Assembly (NCBI RefSeq): GCF_900188325.1
Contig: NZ_FZPD01000003.1
Span: 124,001 to 188,000, forward strand
DNA length: 64,000 nt
Direction: 5' to 3'
Source of the DNA: Ekhidna lutea
Lineage (GTDB): Bacteria; Bacteroidota; Bacteroidia; Cytophagales; Cyclobacteriaceae
The position numbers were made by a program, and so were the translations under genes. The notes below the pieces were generated by a model. That model ran no database searches and was not told where the DNA came from. It was given only the letters and a program-made list of their open reading frames with translations. The stretch's first letter is position 1, and every line of letters starts with the position of its first letter. Shown here piece by piece: positions 52,322-59,760 of the stretch.

Positions 52322-53062
52322 ATGGGTCAACGCAATAAACACAACTGCCTAAATTGTGGATCCGCAATTGCTGAAAACTACTGTCCTAATTGCGGACAAT
52401 CAACCACAATACATCGAATTACTTTCCGAGAGACAATTAATGATTTCTTCAGCTCTACGTTTGCTTTAGAGGGCCCATTGCTGTTAACCATAAAATTATT
52501 GATTTTAAACCCGGGTAGACTATTTAGGGAATTTATTGAAGGAAAACGCAAGACCTATTATAAGCCTGTTGCATTTTTTGTGGTACTTACTGCGCTCTAC
52601 CTAATCATTAGGTCGGCATCCGGATTTGACCCCTTCCATAATCAACCGCAAATGAAAGGTCGTGATGTTCCAGAAAGGGCAATGATTTTCATTGAGGCAG
52701 GCAGATTCATGGTTGCCCATATTAATCACATAATGTTTTTCTTGGTTTTTGCAATTGGGCTTTCAAACAAGCTGTTTTTCTACAGAAAATATAACCTTGC
52801 TGAATATATAACAACCGGATTTTATATATCAGGTATTTACATTTTGGTTGGAATTGCTCAAATACTTTTCAGTGTTTATGTTTTTTATATTAGTCCGCAG
52901 CTGAATATGGTATTCCTTTTTGCCTACCTTTTTTATGCATCATTTTCCTTTCATAAAAACACGTCATTTATGGCGATAGTTAAATATTTGCTGTTAAGCG
53001 TATTCGCAATTATTCTATATGTCGTATTTGGTTTCAGTTTTTCACTTTTAGTTGTTTCCTGA
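52322..53062 (+). CDS. DUF3667-type membrane protein with N-terminal zinc ribbon
   Basis: A 246-residue protein beginning with a CxxC-CxxC zinc ribbon (Cys9, Cys12, Cys21, Cys24) and the segment TFRETINDFFSSTFALEGPLLLTIKLL, the conserved core of DUF3667. Five or so hydrophobic helices follow. The family is widespread in Bacteroidota with no known function. Its end overlaps the convergent DinB-like gene by 15 bases. Confidence 0.88.
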   Translation: MGQRNKHNCLNCGSAIAENYCPNCGQSTTIHRITFRETINDFFSSTFALEGPLLLTIKLLILNPGRLFREFIEGKRKTYYKPVAFFVVLTALYLIIRSASGFDPFHNQPQMKGRDVPERAMIFIEAGRFMVAHINHIMFFLVFAIGLSNKLFFYRKYNLAEYITTGFYISGIYILVGIAQILFSVYVFYISPQLNMVFLFAYLFYASFSFHKNTSFMAIVKYLLLSVFAIILYVVFGFSFSLLVVS

Positions 53063-53611
53063 ATTAACTGCCTCGGCAATTTGAACCATATGCCGTTCTT
53101 CATGAGCCAAAAGAAATTCAAAACATTCCGGCACATAAAATTTCACTTTCTCACCCAGAGCGGTCGGCACTTTTGCGTTTCTCAGGTCTTTGGTTCTGGC
53201 TCTTTTGATTAGTTCATTAAATGTTTCTTTCTTCTCCAAAAAGCTGTGAATAATCCCGTTCGTTTGATCGGGTGCGATAGCAGGTCTGAAGAAATCGAAG
53301 GTCTTCATTTTGAATCTTCGCTTTTTTCCTTTGGGCCGATTAATTGAAATTGATAGCCTGCCCAAAATTGTTCGTCTCATTGCTGGAGTTTCATTTTCAT
53401 TTAAATCGCGCGCGGCATTTATGGCCTCATTGAAATTATCGAGATACACATCGTAGACCTTATTCAAATGTTCCACTACCTCAAGAGCAGACCATTTCTT
53501 CATGTTTTCCTTTCTTGTGAGAATGCTTTCTTCCAGGTTGGCAACATCTCCTTTGATATAATTTTTGATCCGGTTCGAATCCTGGAGTAATTTTTCGTAG
53601 TTCGCTTCCAT
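53048..53611 (-). CDS. DinB-like (DinB_2) protein
   Basis: A 187-residue four-helix protein of the DinB/YfiT superfamily. The pattern MKKWSALEVVEHLNKVYDVYLDNF holds the first metal-site His, and LLAHEERHMVQIAEAV the His pair near the C-terminus. These proteins are metal-dependent thiol transferases or unknown hydrolases, including bacillithiol S-transferases in Firmicutes, which is of interest given bshA in this genome. No function can be assigned directly. Confidence 0.82.
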   Translation of the reverse strand: MEANYEKLLQDSNRIKNYIKGDVANLEESILTRKENMKKWSALEVVEHLNKVYDVYLDNFNEAINAARDLNENETPAMRRTILGRLSISINRPKGKKRRFKMKTFDFFRPAIAPDQTNGIIHSFLEKKETFNELIKRARTKDLRNAKVPTALGEKVKFYVPECFEFLLAHEERHMVQIAEAVNSGNN

Positions 53612-53677
53612 CTGAGTTGTTTTTTTGACGGTTCAAAGCTCAACTATTCAACAGTAATAAAAATTGATATAGATCAA

Positions 53678-54253
53678 TTAATCACGAAGCGCACGTAACC
53701 TACTAAAGGTTTCCGGCTTCATATTGAGATAGCTTGCCAGGTATTTCTGAGGGATTTCAAGCAATTCAGGAGGGCATCTTTTCACAAATGCATCAAATCG
53801 TTTTTTAGCAGTCATGGTGGTTATTTCAACTTCACGAGAGATCCTACCCAGTAAAATGTCTTCCATGAAAAGCGCTCTCCATTTATAGAATTCGGGAAAT
53901 CGCTCAAAGAGCTCATCAAATTTCTGCTTGTTTATGCCAATCAATTTGGAAGGAGAAAGCGCTTCCAGAAAGAAATGGGAGGGCTTACTTGTGATAAAGG
54001 AGTCAAAAGCCCCGGATGGCGAACCCTTAAAAGAAAATCCCAAAATGACTTTTTCTCCCTTCTCATTGATGATGTAGAGCGCTTGCACTCCAGAGAGAAC
54101 AAAATAAAAATACTTTGCATAACCACCACTTTCCACAATCATTTCCCTTCCCGAGTAGTTCATTTCTTGAAAACTGGCATTTAAAAATTCTAATGCTTCC
54201 GGGCTTATATCAATGTATTTTCCAAAATAAGATTCGAAAATATGACTTTGCAT
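53678..54253 (-). CDS. Crp/Fnr-family transcriptional regulator
   Basis: A 191-residue protein with an N-terminal cyclic-nucleotide-binding-like beta-barrel (about 20-115) and a short C-terminal helix-turn-helix, IPQKYLASYLNMKPETFSRLRALR. The phosphate-binding cassette lacks the canonical cAMP Arg-Ser residues (GSPSGAFDSFITSKPS), so it may not bind cAMP. It lies 44 bases after the small membrane protein gene on the same strand. Confidence 0.88.
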   Translation of the reverse strand: MQSHIFESYFGKYIDISPEALEFLNASFQEMNYSGREMIVESGGYAKYFYFVLSGVQALYIINEKGEKVILGFSFKGSPSGAFDSFITSKPSHFFLEALSPSKLIGINKQKFDELFERFPEFYKWRALFMEDILLGRISREVEITTMTAKKRFDAFVKRCPPELLEIPQKYLASYLNMKPETFSRLRALRD

Positions 54254-54297
54254 GGAGTGAATTTAGGGAAAACTACTTTTCAAACTATGGAAGGAAA

Positions 54298-54660
54298 CTA
54301 GGCAGTTGCTTTTTGTTTCAATGCCCTATATGTCCACATGCCGGCTACAAACTCAATAAATGAGAAGGCCACTAAGGCAAGTGTTCCACGCTCAAAGACA
54401 TAGAGCCAGATGAAGAAGACAAACTGAATGATTCTCACCTGAACAGTGAACCCGAAGAATGGAGTGAGGTTCTCTTTAGCATTTCGGATGTAGTAATAGC
54501 CTAACACTGCCACCACAAACCCAAGTACGATTCTCCAAACACTTTCCGGGTCAGGGATACAAATGGCTGATAGGATTGATGCAGGAGCCAACATGAGGAA
54601 GAGCCCTTCAACAAGTAAGTAGATCCCAAAAAACCAAACAGTTTTCGCAGGTTTTTTCAT
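54298..54660 (-). CDS. Small four-helix membrane protein, unknown function
   Basis: A 120-residue protein with four hydrophobic helices (about 8-30, 41-60, 68-90 and 92-112) and basic ends. No family recognised. It lies upstream of the Crp/Fnr gene on the same strand, possibly in one operon. Confidence 0.65.
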   Translation of the reverse strand: MKKPAKTVWFFGIYLLVEGLFLMLAPASILSAICIPDPESVWRIVLGFVVAVLGYYYIRNAKENLTPFFGFTVQVRIIQFVFFIWLYVFERGTLALVAFSFIEFVAGMWTYRALKQKATA

Positions 54661-54689
54661 AAAATTATTAAATAATGATATTAAAGGTT

Positions 54690-54769
54690 GTCATTTCGAC
54701 TGAAAGGAGAAATCTGTACCAAAATAAATGTCTGAACAAGGATGGATTTCTCACTTCGTTCGAAATGAC
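54690..54769. repeat. Dispersed-type inverted repeat (GTCATTTCGA ... TCGAAATGAC)
   Basis: Two 25-base arms, 54690-54714 and 54745-54769, are inverted copies with about three mismatches: GTCATTTCGACTGAAAGGAG and a partner reading CACTTCGTTCGAAATGAC. The spacer is 30 bases. This kind of intergenic inverted repeat is scattered through many Bacteroidota genomes. It would form a long hairpin and lies between divergent genes. Confidence 0.65.
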
Positions 54770-54842
54770 AGGAAAAGACTGTTTGCGGTAATTTGAATAA
54801 ATTCCCATTTGTTATAAATCTCATTTTCAATCTACTGAAACT

Positions 54843-55484
54843 ATGCGAAAATTGCTCCTACTTTTGGTCTGTCCGCTTCTTCTCAGCGCCCAAACCCCGG
54901 CCGATCAAATATTGGCAAAGGCAAAAGCCTACCATGACCCTCAGGATATCTGGCCAACGTTAGAGACGACTTTTACTTTCAAAGAAACCAGACCGGATGG
55001 CCCGGATAGAAGTACAATCATTATCCTAGATAATGGCATAAGCTACATGAAGATCAATCGGAATGATGAGGAGGTGTATGAAGTCAATGGGGAAGTAGCT
55101 GAAGTACTTAAGGGCGATAAAGACAAAGCGCGAGCACTCGTTCTTCGAAACTATTACTTATACCTATGGGGCTTGCCGATGAAGCTGTACGATAAATCCA
55201 CTCCCGAAATATCTTTGGCTGAAGATGAAAAAGTAGGTGATAAGTTGTGTAAGGTACTTCGTGTCGTATATGAGGAGGATACGTGGTATTTCTATATCGA
55301 TGATTTTTCCGGGCGCATGCTTCAATACAAGTTCTACAAGGACGAAGCAACCGGAAAAGGAGAGCTCATCACGCTTGAAGATGAAATCATGGTGGATGGA
55401 ATCAAAATCCCTCAAGAAAGGAGCTGGTATACACTGCCTGAGATGAAGTATTTGGGGACGGATATTTTGGAGGAGGTGGATTGA
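54843..55484 (+). CDS. Exported DUF6503-like protein
   Basis: A 213-residue protein with a signal peptide (LLLLLVCPLLLSAQ). The rest is mainly beta-strands, with TLETTFTFKETRPDGPDR, YLWGLPMKLYD and DGIKIPQERSWYT, resembling the DUF6503 / outer-membrane lipoprotein-sorting-like group of Bacteroidota, which share a LolA/LppX-like half-barrel fold. A periplasmic lipid-carrier role is possible but not shown. It lies 28 bases before another exported protein gene. Confidence 0.72.
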   Translation: MRKLLLLLVCPLLLSAQTPADQILAKAKAYHDPQDIWPTLETTFTFKETRPDGPDRSTIIILDNGISYMKINRNDEEVYEVNGEVAEVLKGDKDKARALVLRNYYLYLWGLPMKLYDKSTPEISLAEDEKVGDKLCKVLRVVYEEDTWYFYIDDFSGRMLQYKFYKDEATGKGELITLEDEIMVDGIKIPQERSWYTLPEMKYLGTDILEEVD

Positions 55485-55512
55485 AGCATCATGCATTAAG
55501 ATTGTTTAGTTA

Positions 55513-56127
55513 ATGAATTTTTTAAAGGTTTTTATTCTTGCTTTTGTATTAACAGGAAGTAGAGCGCTGTTTGCACAGGATAATTGTGATTATTTGAGAA
55601 GAGTTTTGGCTTTCGAAGACGATAATTTTTATGTTCTTATGAAAGTCAAAAATTATCCAAAACAAGAGGTGCTTTTTTCACTTTCAGTCCTTAAACAATT
55701 CATGGAAATTGAATTCGGCATTACCTATGATGACAAGGTCAAGATGGACTCTGTTCTATTGAGTAAATGCAATGAAGATTTAGTCTTTAAAGATAAGAAG
55801 TTGGTAAACTACTTGAAGGACTATTTTAAGGTAGATTCATTGGGATTAAATAACTTTTCTAGGAGTGTCCACCTTAAGAAGATTATAGGTGAAACAATGG
55901 AAAAGTTTCAACTTTTCCAACGACATCAAGGGAACTATGATTCATTAGCTTTCTATTCAGCGGCTAGAGATATTATTATCGAAACCGATTATTTGGAAAT
56001 ACCAATTTGGTTTACTGAAAGAAAGTTATTGATTTCATACTTTATAAGAAAAGGTATTGTTCTCAGAGAGGAGCACAATAGATTTCTTGAAGTATTGGAT
56101 AAGTCCGAGTTTATTCAAGAGTTTTAA
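55513..56127 (+). CDS. Exported protein of unknown function
   Basis: A 204-residue protein with a signal peptide (FLKVFILAFVLTGSRALFAQ). The mature part is helical and charged, with two Cys (CDYLRR near the mature start and SKCNEDL near residue 89) that could form a disulfide. I do not recognise a family. Probably transcribed with the DUF6503-like gene. Confidence 0.6.
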   Translation: MNFLKVFILAFVLTGSRALFAQDNCDYLRRVLAFEDDNFYVLMKVKNYPKQEVLFSLSVLKQFMEIEFGITYDDKVKMDSVLLSKCNEDLVFKDKKLVNYLKDYFKVDSLGLNNFSRSVHLKKIIGETMEKFQLFQRHQGNYDSLAFYSAARDIIIETDYLEIPIWFTERKLLISYFIRKGIVLREEHNRFLEVLDKSEFIQEF

Positions 56128-56146
56128 TTGGTAACTTATTTTTGAA

Positions 56147-56220
56147 GTCATTCCCGCAGGGAATCTATGGTCCTTTAAAAAGCATTTTTTCAATATCCAT
56201 AGACTCCCTTCGGGAGTGAC
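56147..56220. repeat. Dispersed-type inverted repeat (GTCATTCCCG ... GAGTGAC)
   Basis: Two 24-base arms, 56147-56170 and 56197-56220, are inverted copies with about three mismatches; the left arm reads GTCATTCCCGCAGGGAATCT. The spacer is 26 bases. It is a second, different repeat type from that at 54690, in the gap between convergent genes. Confidence 0.6.
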
Positions 56221-56277
56221 TAATGAAGCTTTATTAAACTCAGGACTAGGTTCCAATTATTTATTTAAAGAGCTTTA

Positions 56278-56304
56278 CCCACCCCTGCCCCTCCAAGGAG
56301 GGGA
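56278..56304. repeat. CCCCTCCAAGGAGGGG repeat, possible terminator
   Basis: CCCCTCC-AA-GGAGGGG forms a tight GC hairpin six bases from the stop of the permease gene on the minus strand. Related CCCCTxxxGGAGGGG sequences are ubiquitous in Bacteroidota intergenic DNA; another copy lies at 59307. Confidence 0.6.
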
Positions 56305-56309
56305 TAATG

Positions 56310-58916
56310 TCACTCATCCTTCAACGTCCTGGCCGGATTGATGCGATACACTTTCATCGAGTGCAAGACGGTAGCTACTAAGGCCGTGACCAAAACCACC
56401 AAGCCTGCTGCTAAAAACAGCCACCAGCTAATGTCGATTTTATAGGCATAATTATCCAGCCAGCCGGAGAGCAGCACATAGGCAATCGGAGAAACGATCA
56501 ACATGGCAATTACAATTCGTAGTGCGAATGGTCTGAACAGATTCCCCATCAGGTCTTTCAGGTTGGCGCCCAACACTTTTCTCACGCTGATCTCTTTGGT
56601 TTTCTGTGTGGCTATCAGTGATATCAATCCATAAAGGCCCAAACAGGCAATTATTAAGGTAACAATGGTCAAGGCCTGAAACATTTTGGCGAATGCCACA
56701 TCCTCCTGGTACAATGAATTGAGATGGTTTTCTAAGAAAATCAAATCAAATGGGAGATCAGGAAAAATGCTGCTCCATTTAGCTTCAATTTCTTCAACCA
56801 GTTCGAGCATATTCCCTGGTTCCACTCTTATGTACACGTCTTCTTGTAAGGTTCTTGGATACATGATGGCCAAAGGACCAATATCGTTGTGTAGTGAGGA
56901 GAAGTGATAATCGGCAACTACACCAACGATATTACCCGTACGAATCTGCCCAACCTGAATCTGTCGTCCAATCGCTTCTTCCGGTGACGAGTAGCCCATA
57001 TATCTTACTGCTTTCTCGTTTATGATGACCGCTCCGGCACTATCGGTAGGATACGATTTGTCAAATTCCCTGCCTGCAACCATTGGAATCCCCAACATTT
57101 CAAAATAGCCATAATCAACTCCATCGATAAATATGGGTTTTGATTCCTCCATGTCAGGTGTTTTCACCGGTACATTCCCATTGTCACCATCCATTCTTCC
57201 CCCACCGATAGCGACTCCAGACACTCTCTGTATAGAGTTCAACTGATTTTTCAACACGTCGGCTTTCTGTAGAAGCGACTGACCGGGTACCCGAAGTACC
57301 GCTAAGGCAGATTTATCATACCCCAGATCCTTATCCTGAATGTAGGAGATTTGCTGATAGATAATAATGCTTCCGGCCAGCAGGCCTATGGTGATGATAA
57401 ACTGCATGGTCACAAGCACCTTTCGCACGTTGATCCCCAATTGACCTCCTGAGATTGTTCTTGCCAGCGCAGCGATGGCTTTAGTTTTTGACATAATAAA
57501 TGCCGGATAAGCTCCACCCATTGCGCCAACAATGACAACTAAAATGGTCGCGACAATGGCGAGCCATTGGTTCGATTGCCACACCTCCATCGCATATATA
57601 CTGATGCCTAAGTAGGACTCCAGAAAATTGATTGTTGGAAGAATAAGAGCAATGGAAATGATGAAGGAAAGCAGAGAAAGAATAACCGACTCAATGGCGA
57701 ATTGAAAAACTACCATTCGTTTACTCGCTCCAAGTGCTTTACGAACGCCCACCTCTTTCGTTCGGGTGAGTGATTGCCCCACAGATAGGTTGGTGTAATT
57801 GAATATGATCAGGAACAGGAGCAATGCTCCGGTAATACTTAATGCGTAAATATTATTCCAGCTGCCGGATGCCACGATATCATTTTTGATCTCTCCTAAA
57901 TAGATGTCCTCCAGCGGCTGTAGCACAAAACGAAATAAATTGTGCTGCTCTTCAGGCCAATGCACTTTCATAAAGTCGACCAACTGTTCTTCCAACGCTT
58001 CTTTTTCTGATGGATCTTTTAATTCGATGTAGGTGTGAAAAGAGATCCAACCCCAGGAATTCAGCGTAACAGGGTAGCCAAATGGCACCCTAAAAGCATG
58101 AAAAGGAATGATAAAATCAAAGGTAAAATGACTGGTGGATGGGCTTGGGTTCATTACTCCGGTTACGATGTAAGGAGTTTCTGAAATCTCAATACGTTGA
58201 CCAACCGCCGACGAAGAACCAAAGTATTTCTCAGCCATATCAGCTGATAAAACCACGGAATTGGTGTTCTTTAGAGCGGCTCTTTCGTCACCTTCTGCAA
58301 GTGAGTAATCGAACATATTGAACAAGGTGCTGTCAATGTAGAAGATCCCGTCTTCATAGAAATTTTTGTTACCAACTTTTACCGGTTGTGTGGGCGTGTC
58401 TCTCACACGCATGTAGTTTTCAATTTCGTCATACGCTTCCACCAATGCAGGGCCAACCGGAGGTCCTACTGTTGCTAAATGGCGATCACTTCTACCTATA
58501 CTACGTTCATCATGAGTTACCTTGAATATACGATCAGACTTTTCATGCCACTGATCGTAACTCAACTCTCTGATGACCATGAGTGCAATGATCAAACTAA
58601 GTGTAAATCCGATGGTGAGACCAATGCCATTCAAAACGGCACTCATCTTATCTTTTTTGAGATTTCTCCAGGCCGGTCTTAGTGTGTGTTTGATAAACAT
58701 AGTAGAGGTATTAAGTTGATTAATGTTTTTCCAGGTGTATCGATAGCGAGTAAACATAAGAGTGGTGATGAGGAGGTGAAGCTTTGTTCTGAACTTTCCA
58801 TGTTTAGTTGAGAAGTCTTCCATCTCCTCGTTCAGGTCACCAATAATTTCTTCTCTCACCCTTTCATTAAAGAGTGCACGACACAAAAATTTCACACTAC
58901 TTGGCAGCTCATTCAT
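56310..58916 (-). CDS. FtsX/MacB-type ABC permease with PadR-linked prefix domain
   Basis: An 868-residue membrane protein. Residues 1-70 form a soluble prefix (NERVREEIIGDLNEEMEDF) found in PadR-associated permeases; TM1 is near 93-115, followed by a MacB-like periplasmic domain, a three-helix FtsX block near 375-490, a second periplasmic domain and a C-terminal FtsX block with ISVRKVLGANLKDLMGNLF. No ATPase is encoded nearby. The start overlaps the PadR gene by four bases. Such permeases probably handle antimicrobial peptides or envelope stress; substrate unknown. Confidence 0.88.
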   Translation of the reverse strand: MNELPSSVKFLCRALFNERVREEIIGDLNEEMEDFSTKHGKFRTKLHLLITTLMFTRYRYTWKNINQLNTSTMFIKHTLRPAWRNLKKDKMSAVLNGIGLTIGFTLSLIIALMVIRELSYDQWHEKSDRIFKVTHDERSIGRSDRHLATVGPPVGPALVEAYDEIENYMRVRDTPTQPVKVGNKNFYEDGIFYIDSTLFNMFDYSLAEGDERAALKNTNSVVLSADMAEKYFGSSSAVGQRIEISETPYIVTGVMNPSPSTSHFTFDFIIPFHAFRVPFGYPVTLNSWGWISFHTYIELKDPSEKEALEEQLVDFMKVHWPEEQHNLFRFVLQPLEDIYLGEIKNDIVASGSWNNIYALSITGALLLFLIIFNYTNLSVGQSLTRTKEVGVRKALGASKRMVVFQFAIESVILSLLSFIISIALILPTINFLESYLGISIYAMEVWQSNQWLAIVATILVVIVGAMGGAYPAFIMSKTKAIAALARTISGGQLGINVRKVLVTMQFIITIGLLAGSIIIYQQISYIQDKDLGYDKSALAVLRVPGQSLLQKADVLKNQLNSIQRVSGVAIGGGRMDGDNGNVPVKTPDMEESKPIFIDGVDYGYFEMLGIPMVAGREFDKSYPTDSAGAVIINEKAVRYMGYSSPEEAIGRQIQVGQIRTGNIVGVVADYHFSSLHNDIGPLAIMYPRTLQEDVYIRVEPGNMLELVEEIEAKWSSIFPDLPFDLIFLENHLNSLYQEDVAFAKMFQALTIVTLIIACLGLYGLISLIATQKTKEISVRKVLGANLKDLMGNLFRPFALRIVIAMLIVSPIAYVLLSGWLDNYAYKIDISWWLFLAAGLVVLVTALVATVLHSMKVYRINPARTLKDE

Positions 58917-59257
58917 GTGGTGATGAATTGCGTTTGAAGTACTTTTTCTGGGATTTTATCCCAAAATTTTGCTCGAAGATTTTTGGCCTCCTCCAGCTTT
59001 TTCAACCCCAATGCTGTGATTTCGAAAATACGTTTTCGCTTACCACCTCTCACTGAAGTAGCCTCACCCAGGTAACTTTTCACCAGCCCTTTGTCTTCCA
59101 GTCTGGCCAAAGCTCCATGTGCAGTACTTAAGTTGATATTCCGCTTCGCTGTTTGATTGATTTCATCTTTTACGGTATTACCGTATGTGTCCGGATGGGT
59201 TGTGCAAACGGCCAAAAGCACCAATTCTTCAAACTCTCCAAGATGTGTTCCTTTCAT
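58913..59257 (-). CDS. PadR-family transcriptional regulator (leftward operon)
   Basis: A 114-residue winged-helix regulator: LGEFEELVLLAVCTTHPDTYG at the N-terminus, then AHGALARLEDKGLVKSYLG and the wing RGGKRKRIFEITALG. Small PadR-s1 type, lacking a large C-terminal dimer domain. It is coupled to the FtsX permease gene by an ATGA overlap and probably represses its own operon. Confidence 0.92.
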   Translation of the reverse strand: MKGTHLGEFEELVLLAVCTTHPDTYGNTVKDEINQTAKRNINLSTAHGALARLEDKGLVKSYLGEATSVRGGKRKRIFEITALGLKKLEEAKNLRAKFWDKIPEKVLQTQFITT

Positions 59258-59266
59258 AAGAGGATT

Positions 59267-59278
59267 ATATACGTATAT
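59267..59278. promoter_or_regulatory. Perfect ATATACGTATAT palindrome before the leftward padR
   Basis: A 12-base perfect palindrome, nine bases upstream of the leftward padR start. Position and symmetry fit a PadR operator or a -10-like overlap site. Confidence 0.45.
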
Positions 59279-59306
59279 GTAGAAAATATGTTTTGTGCTT
59301 AACAGT

Positions 59307-59335
59307 TTCCCCCTTTGGAGGGGGCTAGGGGGAGG
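59307..59335. repeat. CCCCCTTTGGAGGGGG repeat in the divergent gap
   Basis: CCCCCTTTGGAGGGGG (59309-59324) is followed by CTAGGGGGAGG. It belongs to the same Bacteroidota repeat family as 56278, here in the opposite orientation and between divergent operons. Confidence 0.6.
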
Positions 59336-59364
59336 ATTTATTATACGTAAATACAGATCTCATT

Positions 59365-59418
59365 ATTTACTTAACAAATGTGAAACTTATATATTACATT
59401 CACGTTTGTTAAGTAAAT
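59365..59418. promoter_or_regulatory. Long inverted repeat, candidate operator for the rightward padR
   Basis: Two 20-base arms, 59365-59384 and 59399-59418, are inverted copies with one mismatch; the first 14 bases, ATTTACTTAACAAA, are perfect. The spacer is 14 bases. It ends 11 bases before the padR start codon, where repressor binding would block transcription. Confidence 0.55.
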
Positions 59419-59428
59419 ATTTTAATCC

Positions 59429-59758
59429 ATGGAATATCAATTAGGTGAATTTGAAGAGCTGGTATTGCTCACGGTAGCTGCGCAACATAATGAGGCGTAT
59501 GGCGTCTCCATTCATGAATTTCTAACCGAGGAAACCAAAAAGAAAATCAATATCAGTGCGATTCATGTCGCATTGAAACGATTGGAAAAGAAAGGTTTTG
59601 TCGACTCTCGTTTCGGGGGCATTACCGAAGAACGTGGGGGTAGAAGAAAGAAGTACTACATCGTAACTGCCCTTGGTAAAAAAGTTTTAGATGCTTCACA
59701 TGACTTGCGAACTAGCATCTATCAAAGAATCCCTTCTCTTCAATTTGCAAAGATTTAA
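59429..59758 (+). CDS. PadR-family transcriptional regulator (rightward operon)
   Basis: A 109-residue PadR regulator similar in plan to its divergent neighbour (LGEFEELVLLTVAAQHNEAYG; HVALKRLEKKGFVDSRFGG; RGGRRKKYYIVTALG). Paralogous pair. It is followed after two bases by a permease gene, so the operon padR-permease-permease is regulated by it. Confidence 0.92.
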   Translation: MEYQLGEFEELVLLTVAAQHNEAYGVSIHEFLTEETKKKINISAIHVALKRLEKKGFVDSRFGGITEERGGRRKKYYIVTALGKKVLDASHDLRTSIYQRIPSLQFAKI

Positions 59759-59760
59759 GG

